Positions 7,276-14,436 of a DNA stretch of 38,269 nt are shown here, in pieces. The stretch's first letter is position 1, and each line of letters opens with the position of its first letter. Both the position numbers and the translations under genes were made by a program. The notes under the pieces were generated by a model that saw only the letters and a program-made list of their open reading frames with translations, made no database searches and was not told the DNA's origin. The stretch lies in contig JBAXKZ010000011.1 in assembly GCA_037135095.1 (NCBI GenBank), positions 1-38,269 on the forward strand, read 5' to 3'. Source of the DNA: CAIMZW01 sp037135095. Its GTDB lineage: Bacteria > Actinomycetota > Actinomycetes > Nanopelagicales > Nanopelagicaceae.

Positions 7276-8681
7276 TTATCCTTTGGATAGCTCTCTTGCG
7301 ATGAGTAGCTCGGAGCCATATCGCTAAAGCGCGCGAAGTGAAGTTGAGCGCTAACGGTAATAGTTCGAGTCGGTCCGTTACGGTGCTTAGCGATAATTAA
7401 ATCTGCTTCGCCCGAGCGATTCTGAGTGTCATATAGATCATCGCGGTGCAAGAGAATTACTACGTCAGCATCCTGCTCGATGGAACCTGATTCGCGAAGG
7501 TCGGAGAGCATTGGCTTCTTATCAGCCCGTTGTTCTGGCGAACGGTTGAGCTGTGAGATGGCGATGATCGGAACTTCTAGCTCTTTAGCTAGTAACTTTA
7601 AATTACGTGAGAATTCTGAAACTTCTTGCTGGCGGTTTTCAACGCGCTTGCCAGAGGTCATGAGCTGCAGGTAATCGATCACAATAAGTTTTAAATTGTG
7701 ACGTTGTTTTAAGCGACGAGCTTTGGCGCGGATCTCCATTAGTGAAAGGTTTGGCGAATCATCAATGAAGAGTGGCGCTTGCGAAATTTCACCCATTCGT
7801 TTTGCCAACCGGCCCCACTCCTCGTCTGAGAGGGAACCAGAGCGGATGTTATTTAAACCAACTCGAGCTTCGGCGGAGAGCATTCTCATGGTGATTTCAG
7901 AACGGCTCATTTCAAGGGAGAAAATTACTGAAGTTTCACCATTATGAATTGAAGCATGGCGAGCGATATCAAGTCCTAGGGTTGATTTACCAACTGCAGG
8001 ACGGGCAGCAAGCACGATCATATTTCCGGGATGAAGGCCATTGGTTAATTGATCTAAATCTTTGAAGCCAGTTTTAACACCTTCACCACCAACGCCTTGA
8101 GAGATCGCTTCGATCTCATCTAGGGCTGCGGGTAGTAGCTCAGAGAGTTGAACATAATCTTCGCTAGCTCGGTGTTCGGTAACTTGGTAGACCTCGGCCT
8201 GCGCTTGGTCAACAACATCATCGACCTCGCCCTCTTCTGAGTAGCCGAGTTGAACAATTCGAGTACCTGCTTCAACCAGGCGACGAAGTACTGCGCGGTC
8301 GCGGACAATCCGCGCGTAGTAGCCAGCGTTCGCCGCAGTTGGTACTGAAGAGATCAGAGTGTGGAGATATGGCGCGCCACCGGCACGCGCAATATCACCA
8401 CGCTTTGTTAGTTCGGCCGCGACGGTAACTGGATCGGCAGGTTCGCCACGACCATAGAGATCGAGAATTGCATCGTAGATAAGTTCATGAGCGGGGCGAT
8501 AGAAATCGCGCTCCTTCAAAGTTTCTAGAACATCAGAGATGGCATCTTTGCTAAGGAGCATGCCACCAAGAACGCCTTGTTCGGCGACTAGATCTTGGGG
8601 CGGGGTACGTTCAAACTCGGGCGCTGAAGGGGTTCTTGGGTTGGAGCGCTCGCCTCGATTTGGGAGTTCGGTAATACTCAT
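7272..8681 (-). CDS. dnaB: Replicative DNA helicase DnaB
   Basis: This hexameric 5'-3' helicase unwinds DNA at the fork and recruits primase. The N-terminal DnaB domain (about residues 24-130, from PQDLVAEQGVLGGML) is joined by a linker to a RecA-like ATPase domain starting near 200. Walker A is ARPAVGKST at 226-234 and Walker B is LIVIDYLQL; the SGSIEQDADVVILLHR segment is also typical. I start it at the ATG at 8681 (469 residues), because GGGAGG lies nine bases upstream. The frame extends ten codons to a TTG at 8711, but that start has no matching signal. No intein is present, unlike in some mycobacterial DnaB proteins. It follows rplI after a 300-base gap with DnaA-box-like sites. The same window encodes DciA, the loader used by bacteria lacking DnaC. 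Confidence 0.96.
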   Translation of the reverse strand: MSITELPNRGERSNPRTPSAPEFERTPPQDLVAEQGVLGGMLLSKDAISDVLETLKERDFYRPAHELIYDAILDLYGRGEPADPVTVAAELTKRGDIARAGGAPYLHTLISSVPTAANAGYYARIVRDRAVLRRLVEAGTRIVQLGYSEEGEVDDVVDQAQAEVYQVTEHRASEDYVQLSELLPAALDEIEAISQGVGGEGVKTGFKDLDQLTNGLHPGNMIVLAARPAVGKSTLGLDIARHASIHNGETSVIFSLEMSRSEITMRMLSAEARVGLNNIRSGSLSDEEWGRLAKRMGEISQAPLFIDDSPNLSLMEIRAKARRLKQRHNLKLIVIDYLQLMTSGKRVENRQQEVSEFSRNLKLLAKELEVPIIAISQLNRSPEQRADKKPMLSDLRESGSIEQDADVVILLHRDDLYDTQNRSGEADLIIAKHRNGPTRTITVSAQLHFARFSDMAPSYSSQESYPKDN

Positions 8682-8833
8682 ATCCGTAATCCTCCCTGCT
8701 GGCACTGACAAGCAAACTGCTCAATGGTTCAACTTAATCGGAGGCAGCGAAATCCTGTTATTACACAGAGTCACACCTGTGAGGATTGCTGTGGAAGAAC
8801 CGTGGATATCTAACCCAAAGCGGTGGAGGAGGT

Positions 8834-8853
8834 TGTGTATAAGAGGTGGATAA
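8834..8853 (-). promoter_or_regulatory. Pair of DnaA-box-like sites upstream of dnaB
   Basis: On the minus strand TTATACACA (8842 to 8834) fits the E. coli-type DnaA-box consensus TTWTNCACA exactly, and TTATCCACC (8853 to 8845) differs from TTATCCACA at one base. They are in the same orientation, 11 bases apart, a spacing of about one helical turn as in origin box pairs. They lie about 155 bases upstream of the dnaB start, well away from oriC. A third weak candidate, ATATCCACG, lies near 8803-8811. Regulation of dnaB by DnaA or titration of DnaA are the two obvious possibilities. Confidence 0.5.
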
Positions 8854-8937
8854 CTTTCAACTATTGCGGATTACACGCTCAATTTATGAGAGAGTGCTTG
8901 TGGAGGAAGAAATATTTAACCGTCTCAAAATGCGAAA

Positions 8938-8965
8938 TGGGCCCATCTCATAACGAGTGGGCCCA
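8938..8965 (-). terminator. Hairpin terminator after rplI
   Basis: Read on the minus strand, TGGGCCCACTC is followed by a GTTAT loop and then by GAG, one bulged A and TGGGCCCA. This gives an 11-base-pair stem with a single bulge, starting 17 bases after the rplI stop. The downstream tail is TTTCGCATTTT, only moderately T-rich. It would end the rpsF-ssb-rpsR-rplI transcript before dnaB. It is the clearest terminator-like structure in the window. Confidence 0.6.
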
Positions 8966-8981
8966 GTTCTCAAGCAGTTAA

Positions 8982-9428
8982 TTAAGCAGCGATAACCAAA
9001 ACCGAGACGTTGGCTGATACCTGGCTGTGAAGGCTGACCTTCACAACATACTTGCCCAACTTCTTGATATGGCCATCAATTTTGATGCGATGGCGATCAA
9101 TATCCATCCCAGCAACGCTCTTGAGGGCAGCTGCGATGTCCTTGTCGGTTACCGAACCGAATAGGGAGCCAGTAGAACCGACCTTTGCCTTTACCGTTAC
9201 TTCGGCAGCTTCGAGGCTAGCTTTGATCTCTTTGGCGTGGTCTAGGTCGCGAATTTCGCGAACTGAACGGGCACGTCGAATGCCTTCGATCTGGCTCTCC
9301 CCGCCCTTGCTCCAAGCGATCGCGTTTCCACGAGGCACGAGAAAGTTACGGGCATAGCCATCTTTAACAGTTACAACATCACCTGGGTGACCGAGTCCTG
9401 CTACTTCGCGAGTAAGAATGAGTTTCAT
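8982..9428 (-). CDS. rplI: 50S ribosomal protein L9
   Basis: This 148-residue protein binds 23S rRNA at the base of the L1 stalk. The N-terminal RNA-binding domain is unmistakable (MKLILTREVAGLGHPGDVVTVKDGYARNFLVPRG, residues 1-34). A long connecting helix covers about 41-75 and the C-terminal domain runs to residue 148, the normal length for the family. The ATG at 9428 has an AGGAG site eight bases upstream. It is the last gene of the rpsF-ssb-rpsR-rplI cluster, 12 bases after rpsR, and is followed by a hairpin terminator. Confidence 0.97.
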   Translation of the reverse strand: MKLILTREVAGLGHPGDVVTVKDGYARNFLVPRGNAIAWSKGGESQIEGIRRARSVREIRDLDHAKEIKASLEAAEVTVKAKVGSTGSLFGSVTDKDIAAALKSVAGMDIDRHRIKIDGHIKKLGKYVVKVSLHSQVSANVSVLVIAA

Positions 9429-9440
9429 CAGTCGCTCTCC

Positions 9441-9728
9441 TTATCTTGCGGTAGAGGTGTAAGGCAGAAGTGCCATTTCGCGGCTGTTCTTAACCGCGGA
9501 GGCAATCTGACGTTGATGTTGGGTGCAGGCACCGGTAACTCGGCGAGCGCGGATCTTGCCGCGATCGGAGATAAATTTACGAAGCGTTGCAATGTCCTTG
9601 TAGTCGATATAGGTCGACTTCTCACGACAGAACGAACATGGCTTCTTCTTGAACTTCTTCATTGCGGCAGCGGACATTTTTGTCTGCTTTGGCTTTGGCT
9701 TCAGCGTTTTATTGCTTCTTGCTCCCAC
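9441..9728 (-). CDS. rpsR: 30S ribosomal protein S18
   Basis: This is the small-subunit protein that pairs with S6 on 16S rRNA, 95 residues long. The core KYIDYKD-like segment (STYIDYKDIATLRKFISD) and KIRARRVTGACTQHQRQI are diagnostic, and the C-terminus ALLPYTSTAR is typical. A CSFC pair near residues 31-34 is kept, as in zinc-type (C+) S18 paralogues. The start is the GTG at 9728, seven bases after GGAG; an internal ATG at codon 18 is too far from any ribosome-binding site. The basic N-terminal extension (KTLKPKPKQTK) is a little longer than usual. It lies between ssb and rplI, with a stable hairpin in its short leader. Confidence 0.95.
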   Translation of the reverse strand: MGARSNKTLKPKPKQTKMSAAAMKKFKKKPCSFCREKSTYIDYKDIATLRKFISDRGKIRARRVTGACTQHQRQIASAVKNSREMALLPYTSTAR

Positions 9729-9748
9729 TGTGGTGCTCCTTAGTTACA

Positions 9749-9768
9749 TCGAACTCCGAAGAGTTCGA
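9749..9768 (-). promoter_or_regulatory. UUCG-tetraloop hairpin in the ssb-rpsR spacer
   Basis: On the minus (coding) strand CGAACTC-TTCG-GAGTTCG forms a perfect seven-base-pair stem, extended by one A-T pair. It is closed by the exceptionally stable C(UUCG)G tetraloop. It sits about 20 bases upstream of the rpsR start and about 45 bases after the ssb stop. No T-tract follows, so it is not a classic terminator. Roles as an mRNA processing or stability element that sets S18 versus SSB levels are possible. Confidence 0.5.
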
Positions 9769-9813
9769 AAATTGGATGCCCCGTCATATGAATGACAGGA
9801 ATGGTTAATTAAA

Positions 9814-10311
9814 TTAGAACGGAGGTTGATCGTCCGAACCGGTTGTGGCCCATCCGCCACCAACTGGTGCTGCTGACCAAGGATCATCCGAAGATGCAGT
9901 TTCAATTGGTGAGGAGAACCCACCTGAAGCTGCGCCACCTTGACGTGTTGTCTTGGTGACCTTTGCAGTGGCGTTGCGAAGTGATGGACCTACTTCATCA
10001 ACCTCCACCTCAAAAACAGTGCGTTTTTCGCCCTCTTTGGTCTCGTATGAGCGTTGCTTCAAACGGCCAGAAAGAATAACGCGCATTCCGCGGGTTAAAG
10101 ATTCGGCAACGTTCTCGGCTGCTTGCCGCCAAATTTGGCATTGAAGGAAGAGGCTGTCGCCGTCCTTCCATTCATTGGTATTTTTATCAAGGTAACGAGG
10201 AGTAGAGGCAACGGTGAACTTTGCGACAGCTGCACCGGAAGGGGTGAAGCGAAGCTCGGGATCGTTGACGAGGTTACCGATCATGGTGATGTTGGTATCT
10301 CCTGCTGCCAT
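9814..10311 (-). CDS. ssb: Single-stranded DNA-binding protein
   Basis: This tetrameric protein coats single-stranded DNA at forks and recruits repair partners. The OB-fold spans about residues 4-112 and begins NITMIGNLVNDPELRFTPSG; VLSGRLKQRSYETKEGE lies in the middle. A glycine- and serine-rich disordered linker (about 113-158) leads to the acidic tip DDQPPF, the conserved partner-binding tail. At 165 residues it is typical of actinobacterial SSB. The ATG at 10311 follows AAGGAGAGAAA. It lies between rpsF and rpsR, the universal arrangement. Confidence 0.97.
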   Translation of the reverse strand: MAAGDTNITMIGNLVNDPELRFTPSGAAVAKFTVASTPRYLDKNTNEWKDGDSLFLQCQIWRQAAENVAESLTRGMRVILSGRLKQRSYETKEGEKRTVFEVEVDEVGPSLRNATAKVTKTTRQGGAASGGFSSPIETASSDDPWSAAPVGGGWATTGSDDQPPF

Positions 10312-10368
10312 TTTCTCTCCTTATTCTTAATCTTTGATTAAAAACTCAATTTGATAAAAGTTTTGAAA

Positions 10369-10653
10369 CTATTCTGGACGAACAACTTTGGTTCGTAGAA
10401 CTGATTCATTTAGATTGAGTTGGCGATCCAACTCTTTAATTGCATCTGGACCACAGTGCATATCTACAACAGCGTAAATACCTTCGGGCTTCTTGTTGAT
10501 TTCGAAGGACATACGACGACGGCCCCAAATATCGAGCTTGTCGACGGTACCGCCACTGTCTTTGATGATCTTGAGATAGGTCTCAAGGCTTGGCGCGACT
10601 GTGCGCTCTTCTAATTCAGGATCGAGAATGACCATGATTTCATAATGACGCAT
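10369..10653 (-). CDS. rpsF: 30S ribosomal protein S6
   Basis: This 94-residue protein forms a heterodimer with S18 on the central domain of 16S rRNA. MRHYEIMVILDPELEE at the N-terminus and WGRRRMSFEINKKPEGIYAVVDMH in the centre are diagnostic. The ATG at 10653 is preceded by a strong AGAGGAGGTGGGG site. It is the first gene of the rpsF-ssb-rpsR-rplI cluster and has a 109-base leader with base-paired elements described separately. Confidence 0.97.
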   Translation of the reverse strand: MRHYEIMVILDPELEERTVAPSLETYLKIIKDSGGTVDKLDIWGRRRMSFEINKKPEGIYAVVDMHCGPDAIKELDRQLNLNESVLRTKVVRPE

Positions 10654-10693
10654 GCGTTAACCCCACCTCCTCTGGACTAAAGCGGCCACGGTA

Positions 10694-10745
10694 TTTCCGC
10701 GGCAGGAGGGTTATGCACTCTCTTGGCGGAAACCACGGTGTGGTT
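10694..10745 (-). promoter_or_regulatory. Structured rpsF leader, candidate S6:S18 autoregulatory RNA
   Basis: In the leader of rpsF (minus strand) two pairings are visible. AACCAC-ACC-GTGGTT (10745 to 10731) forms a six-base-pair hairpin, and TTTCCGC (10732 to 10726) can pair perfectly with GCGGAAA (10700 to 10694). The two share two bases, so they could compete. The string ACCGTGG occurs in both halves. S6:S18 heterodimers are known to bind a leader RNA with conserved CCG elements upstream of rpsF in many bacteria. Whether this leader fits that consensus needs a covariance-model search. Confidence 0.4.
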
Positions 10746-10762
10746 GCCCTAGGAGAGGAAGG

Positions 10763-11968
10763 TTAAGCGTAGCCGTCAGTCGCTAAGGAGAGAAATTCGA
10801 GCTCTTGGGGGTCACTTTCCCGTGTGGATGAGGTGGCCACGAGACGAGCGGCAAACCAGGCGGTAGTCGCTAGGCGTAGGAAGATTGAGAGGGCATAGGC
10901 CTTTGCGGGCAACCCAAAGTGTGAGCCGGTATAGCTGGCCAGGTACTCCCAAATGGCGATGTGATAAATCGCCTCACCGGCCTGCCAGATCCAGAAATCG
11001 CGCCGAAGCTTGAGGTTGCTCATAGCCAAGATCGCCAGTGGGGTCAACCAAAGTACATATTGTGGAGAGTAGACCTTGCTGGCGGAGGTAAAGACCGCCA
11101 CGATTAAAAAGGAGATCACAGCTAATGAAGGGGTGCGGCGTAGTTTGAAAAAATAATAGGCGAAGGCAGCTGCCCCAATAAGGAAGGTTAAGGTCGAGAT
11201 GTTATTAATCGATTTGAGTTGAATCCCAAATAACTGCAGGCCATACCAGAGCGAGCCAAAATCCGAACCGCGATCGATATTAAGTTTGAAAAAGCGCCAC
11301 CAACCTGTGGGAGTGGTGACCATAAATGGCAAATTTAAGGCGCTCCAAACCGCAAAGGTAATAACTCCATAACGTAAGAGTCGTAGCAGTTGTCCCTTTC
11401 GAAAAAGAATTAGTGCAACTGGTATGAGAATAACTATTGGAAAGAATTTAGTTGCAATGGATATTCCAAGCAGTAAGGCGCTAATGTCATATTTGCGTTT
11501 ATCAAATAAGTAAATAGCAGCTATCGCAGTGATAACCGCCCACATATCCCAATTAACGTAAAGTGACGCGACAACTGCGGGACTCAAGGGCAATAAATAC
11601 CAAAATTGAGGTTTCATTCTAGAAATTAGAAGCACGGTTCCCATAAATAGAATGGCGATAAGTAGCGCGTTTATATCAAAAAAATATTTATAACCGTGAG
11701 TTGAATGAGGGACCAACCAAGAGGTGGCATACATAACCATCGCGGTTCCCGGTGGGTACTCGACTGCTTTTGTGTCGCTGGAATACGGCCACTGATGCGT
11801 ATCTAATCCGCGATCGCCATACAGTGCCGAAAGGTCGGAATAGCAAGCGTGGACATAGACATCGGGCGCACCCCAACCAGTATTTCGACAGTGATCAAAT
11901 TTAGCGAAGGAAAAGAGCGCAGAAATTAGCGCAAGAACTAAGATCGATTTGGTCGCGTACTTGAGCAT
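10763..11968 (-). CDS. GT87-family (DUF2029) polyprenyl-phosphate-dependent mannosyltransferase-like membrane protein
   Basis: This 401-residue multi-pass membrane protein shows about ten hydrophobic helices and charged loops typical of the GT-C glycosyltransferase fold. The GT87 family includes mycobacterial PimE and relatives that use polyprenyl-phosphate mannose to extend envelope glycolipids. The first extracytoplasmic loop carries the acidic residues expected of the catalytic region (GAPDVYVHACYSDL) and KAVEYPPGTAMVMY. LYVNWDMWAVITA and KVYSPQYVLWLTPL are also family-like. The acceptor cannot be predicted. It begins three bases after the PBP stop. The order DUF5318, class A PBP, GT87, rpsF, ssb, rpsR, rplI, dnaB matches the mycobacterial Rv0049-Rv0058 block. 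Confidence 0.85.
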   Translation of the reverse strand: MLKYATKSILVLALISALFSFAKFDHCRNTGWGAPDVYVHACYSDLSALYGDRGLDTHQWPYSSDTKAVEYPPGTAMVMYATSWLVPHSTHGYKYFFDINALLIAILFMGTVLLISRMKPQFWYLLPLSPAVVASLYVNWDMWAVITAIAAIYLFDKRKYDISALLLGISIATKFFPIVILIPVALILFRKGQLLRLLRYGVITFAVWSALNLPFMVTTPTGWWRFFKLNIDRGSDFGSLWYGLQLFGIQLKSINNISTLTFLIGAAAFAYYFFKLRRTPSLAVISFLIVAVFTSASKVYSPQYVLWLTPLAILAMSNLKLRRDFWIWQAGEAIYHIAIWEYLASYTGSHFGLPAKAYALSIFLRLATTAWFAARLVATSSTRESDPQELEFLSLATDGYA

Positions 11969-11971
11969 TGT

Positions 11972-13942
11972 TTACTTTTTCTTTTTCACGACAGCTTTTT
12001 TAGCGGCTGGCGTCGGAGTTGGAGTAATAGCTAAGGCGGGATCTAAAGTCGGAACTGCAGTTTCAAATGGAACTGGATCAGTGCCACCAATGTTTGCCGC
12101 TGCGGGGAAATCCACAATTGGTACGCCTTTCAGCGCATTCTTCATATAGAGGTCCCAAATCTTTGCCGGAAAGGAACCACCCGTTACGGCATTAAGGCCG
12201 CCGATACCGTTTAAGGATTGCGAAGCGTTGTCACGGAACATCGCTACCGAAGTTGCAAGCTGTGGGGTGTAACCACTAAACCAAGCTGAAGCATTATCCG
12301 TTGTAGTTCCGGTCTTTCCAGCGCTGGGTCGGCCAAAATCAGCTAGCGCGCCAGCCGCGGTTCCGACGGTAGTAACTTCTTGTAAGGCGCTCGTTAGGTC
12401 AGCCATTACATTTGTTGCAAAAACTTGCTGGGCTTGAACGCGTGATTCGTACAGGATTCCGGAGTTGGAGCCCAGTACTTCTTTGATAATAAATGGTTTG
12501 GCGTAGATCCCTTGTGCGGCAAAGGTAGCAAAAGCAGAGGCGACATCGACAACATGAGGACTGGCTACACCTAGAACAACCGAAGGTGTTCCGATCATGC
12601 CAACAGATGTCGGGATTCCTGCTCTTCGAGCAACATCTACCACTTTGTCTGGACCGGCCTTTATCCCAAGAGGAACGAAAATCGTATTCACCGATTCTGC
12701 GGTGGCTTGTAGCAAATTGATACTTCCATATTGCTCGTTACCATAATTGAAAACTGGATAAGGTTTCCCTGCATCATCAAATACTTGTGGTGAACGGCCA
12801 TCCCATGTTGAAGTCAAAGGGATACCCGCCTCTAACGCGGCGACAATGGCAAATGGTTTAAAAGTAGAACCTGCTTGTGTTGTTGCTTGGGTGGCATTGT
12901 TATATTGATAAACCAAATAATCTTTTCCACCATACAACGCGACAATCTCGCCAGTACCCGGGCGAATGGAGACTAAACCGATATGTAGGTTTGCTGGTGC
13001 CTTTGCAGGAGTGCGACGATCAACGGCATCAACTGCAGCTTGCTGCGCCTTCTTCTCTAAAGTGGTTTTAATTACGTAGCCACCGATTTGAAGTTGTTGT
13101 TCGGTAAATCCCAAAACATTTAACTCATGTTCAACCCAAGAGATTACATAGCCCTTGGAACCTGCGAGCGCTCCTGAAGTAACTCTTGGTTTGATCGTTG
13201 GAAATTTAGCCGCTGCGGCTGACTTTGTTGTTAACCAGTGCGCTTTAACCATGCCATTAATTACATATTGCCAACGGTTTTGTAACCGTTTGAGGTTTGA
13301 TGGGCCGTAAGAAGGGTCGTAATAGCCGGGGCCATTCAGGATGCTGGCAAGAACTGCAGCTTGCGAAACATTTAGTTGATCAACACTGCGGCCGAAATAA
13401 ACTTCCGAAGCGGTCTCAATACCGTAAGAGCCGCGACCGAAATAAATGGTGTTCAAATAATTTTCTAAAATTTGATCCTTCGACATTTGACCTTCGAGCT
13501 TCATGGCGATAACAATCTCTTTAATTTTTCGAGAGATGCTCACGGTCGGCGTCAAGAAAGCGGTTTTGGCATATTGCTGGGTAATTGTGGAACCACTTTG
13601 TAGCGAAGAACCCCTTAGATCGTTATAGAGCGCGCGGGCAATTCCAGTAGGACTAACAGCGCTCTCGGTGTAAAAGTTACGATCTTCAGCGGCCATCACT
13701 GCATGGCGAACATTTAATGGAATGCTGGCCAATTTAACGATGGTTCGATTCTCGGAACCGATTCGACCTAACTCTGAACCATCGGCATATTGGATGATCG
13801 TGGATTGGCTATTTACGAAGGCGTTGGGGTCTGGAATCTTTACTGTGAAATAGGCGTAGGCAAATCCCAGCGCCAGGGCAATAAATCCGATGCCAGCTAC
13901 AAAGACCGCGGTTCGGAAGAGTCTGCGTCTGAAGGTTGCCAC
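11972..13942 (-). CDS. Bifunctional class A penicillin-binding protein (PonA-like)
   Basis: This 656-residue peptidoglycan synthase has one N-terminal membrane helix (about 11-33). The GT51 glycosyltransferase domain (about 45-220) has its catalytic Glu in AAEDRNFY (Glu86) and GSTITQQYAKTAFL. The transpeptidase domain (about 320-600) has the active-site Ser359 and Lys362 in GSTFKP, SVN at 417-419 and KTG at 543-545. All catalytic motifs are intact. The last 45 residues are Pro/Thr-rich and end in a lysine run (AKKAVVKKKK) rather than a PASTA domain. The start is a GTG at 13942, nine bases after the DUF5318 gene, and the GT87 gene follows three bases after its stop, so the three form one operon. 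It corresponds to mycobacterial PonA1 by position. Confidence 0.95.
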   Translation of the reverse strand: MATFRRRLFRTAVFVAGIGFIALALGFAYAYFTVKIPDPNAFVNSQSTIIQYADGSELGRIGSENRTIVKLASIPLNVRHAVMAAEDRNFYTESAVSPTGIARALYNDLRGSSLQSGSTITQQYAKTAFLTPTVSISRKIKEIVIAMKLEGQMSKDQILENYLNTIYFGRGSYGIETASEVYFGRSVDQLNVSQAAVLASILNGPGYYDPSYGPSNLKRLQNRWQYVINGMVKAHWLTTKSAAAAKFPTIKPRVTSGALAGSKGYVISWVEHELNVLGFTEQQLQIGGYVIKTTLEKKAQQAAVDAVDRRTPAKAPANLHIGLVSIRPGTGEIVALYGGKDYLVYQYNNATQATTQAGSTFKPFAIVAALEAGIPLTSTWDGRSPQVFDDAGKPYPVFNYGNEQYGSINLLQATAESVNTIFVPLGIKAGPDKVVDVARRAGIPTSVGMIGTPSVVLGVASPHVVDVASAFATFAAQGIYAKPFIIKEVLGSNSGILYESRVQAQQVFATNVMADLTSALQEVTTVGTAAGALADFGRPSAGKTGTTTDNASAWFSGYTPQLATSVAMFRDNASQSLNGIGGLNAVTGGSFPAKIWDLYMKNALKGVPIVDFPAAANIGGTDPVPFETAVPTLDPALAITPTPTPAAKKAVVKKKK

Positions 13943-13951
13943 GCCGAAAGG

Positions 13952-14374
13952 CTACCGCTTCGCCCAATCATCATCTTCGAGGGTCCGAACCTTGCGTGGG
14001 GCCTTTCGAGTTTGACCATCGCCTAATAGATAGGAGTAGATCAAATGGTTCCAACCACACTCCCCACAGACCTCAACGGTGTAAACCCGGAACTCACCAA
14101 ATTCGCTCTGCATCTCTTCCAGTTCGACTAAAGACTTAATCCGACCTGAGTATTGGCCGAGTTGGTCCCCAAAGGCATATCGAAGTTCGACCATTTTGCT
14201 CTTTTTGCAGACTGGACAGGGTCGCTTAGTTGCTTCGCCGTGATACTTCGCTGCCCGCCGCAGATATGGATCGGCATCGCATGCTTCCATCGCTGAAGCT
14301 TTGCCTTGAAAAAGGGCAATTAAAGTGGCACGTCGATCTAGCGAATAATCGATCGAATCGCGCTGAGACCACAT
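13952..14374 (-). CDS. DUF5318 family protein with two CxxC pairs
   Basis: This 140-residue cytoplasmic protein is conserved in Actinobacteria next to ponA1-type genes; I know of no established function. Two cysteine pairs, CPVC (Cys53, Cys56) and CGEC (Cys103, Cys106), should form a zinc ribbon, and the sequence between them (KMVELRYAFGDQLG) is family-like. The N-terminus MWSQRDSIDYSLDRRATL supports the ATG at 14374. A TTG three codons upstream (14383) is seven bases after AAAGG and is an alternative. A TATTCT box ends eight bases before the ATG, which would fit a near-leaderless transcript. It heads the operon with the PBP and GT87 genes, so a role linked to envelope synthesis is an inference from context. 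Confidence 0.85.
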   Translation of the reverse strand: MWSQRDSIDYSLDRRATLIALFQGKASAMEACDADPYLRRAAKYHGEATKRPCPVCKKSKMVELRYAFGDQLGQYSGRIKSLVELEEMQSEFGEFRVYTVEVCGECGWNHLIYSYLLGDGQTRKAPRKVRTLEDDDWAKR

Positions 14375-14424
14375 AGTCGCCAAGAATAAACCTTTTTATG
14401 AGGTAGGGCAGATTTTAAAATAAC

Positions 14425-14436
14425 TAGGCTACGACC
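14425..14436 (+). promoter_or_regulatory. Candidate leaderless promoter (-10 TAGGCT) for the MFS transporter
   Basis: TAGGCT at 14425-14430 precedes the GTG at 14437 by exactly six bases (ACGACC). There is no ribosome-binding site. The divergent DUF5318 gene begins at 14374, so the 62-base gap must hold both promoters. No -35 element was recognised. Confidence 0.5.

Noticed and set aside
9387..9743. 118-codon plus-strand open frame opposite rpsR.
   Set aside because: It is antisense to rpsR and its leader, with no domain or ribosome-binding site.
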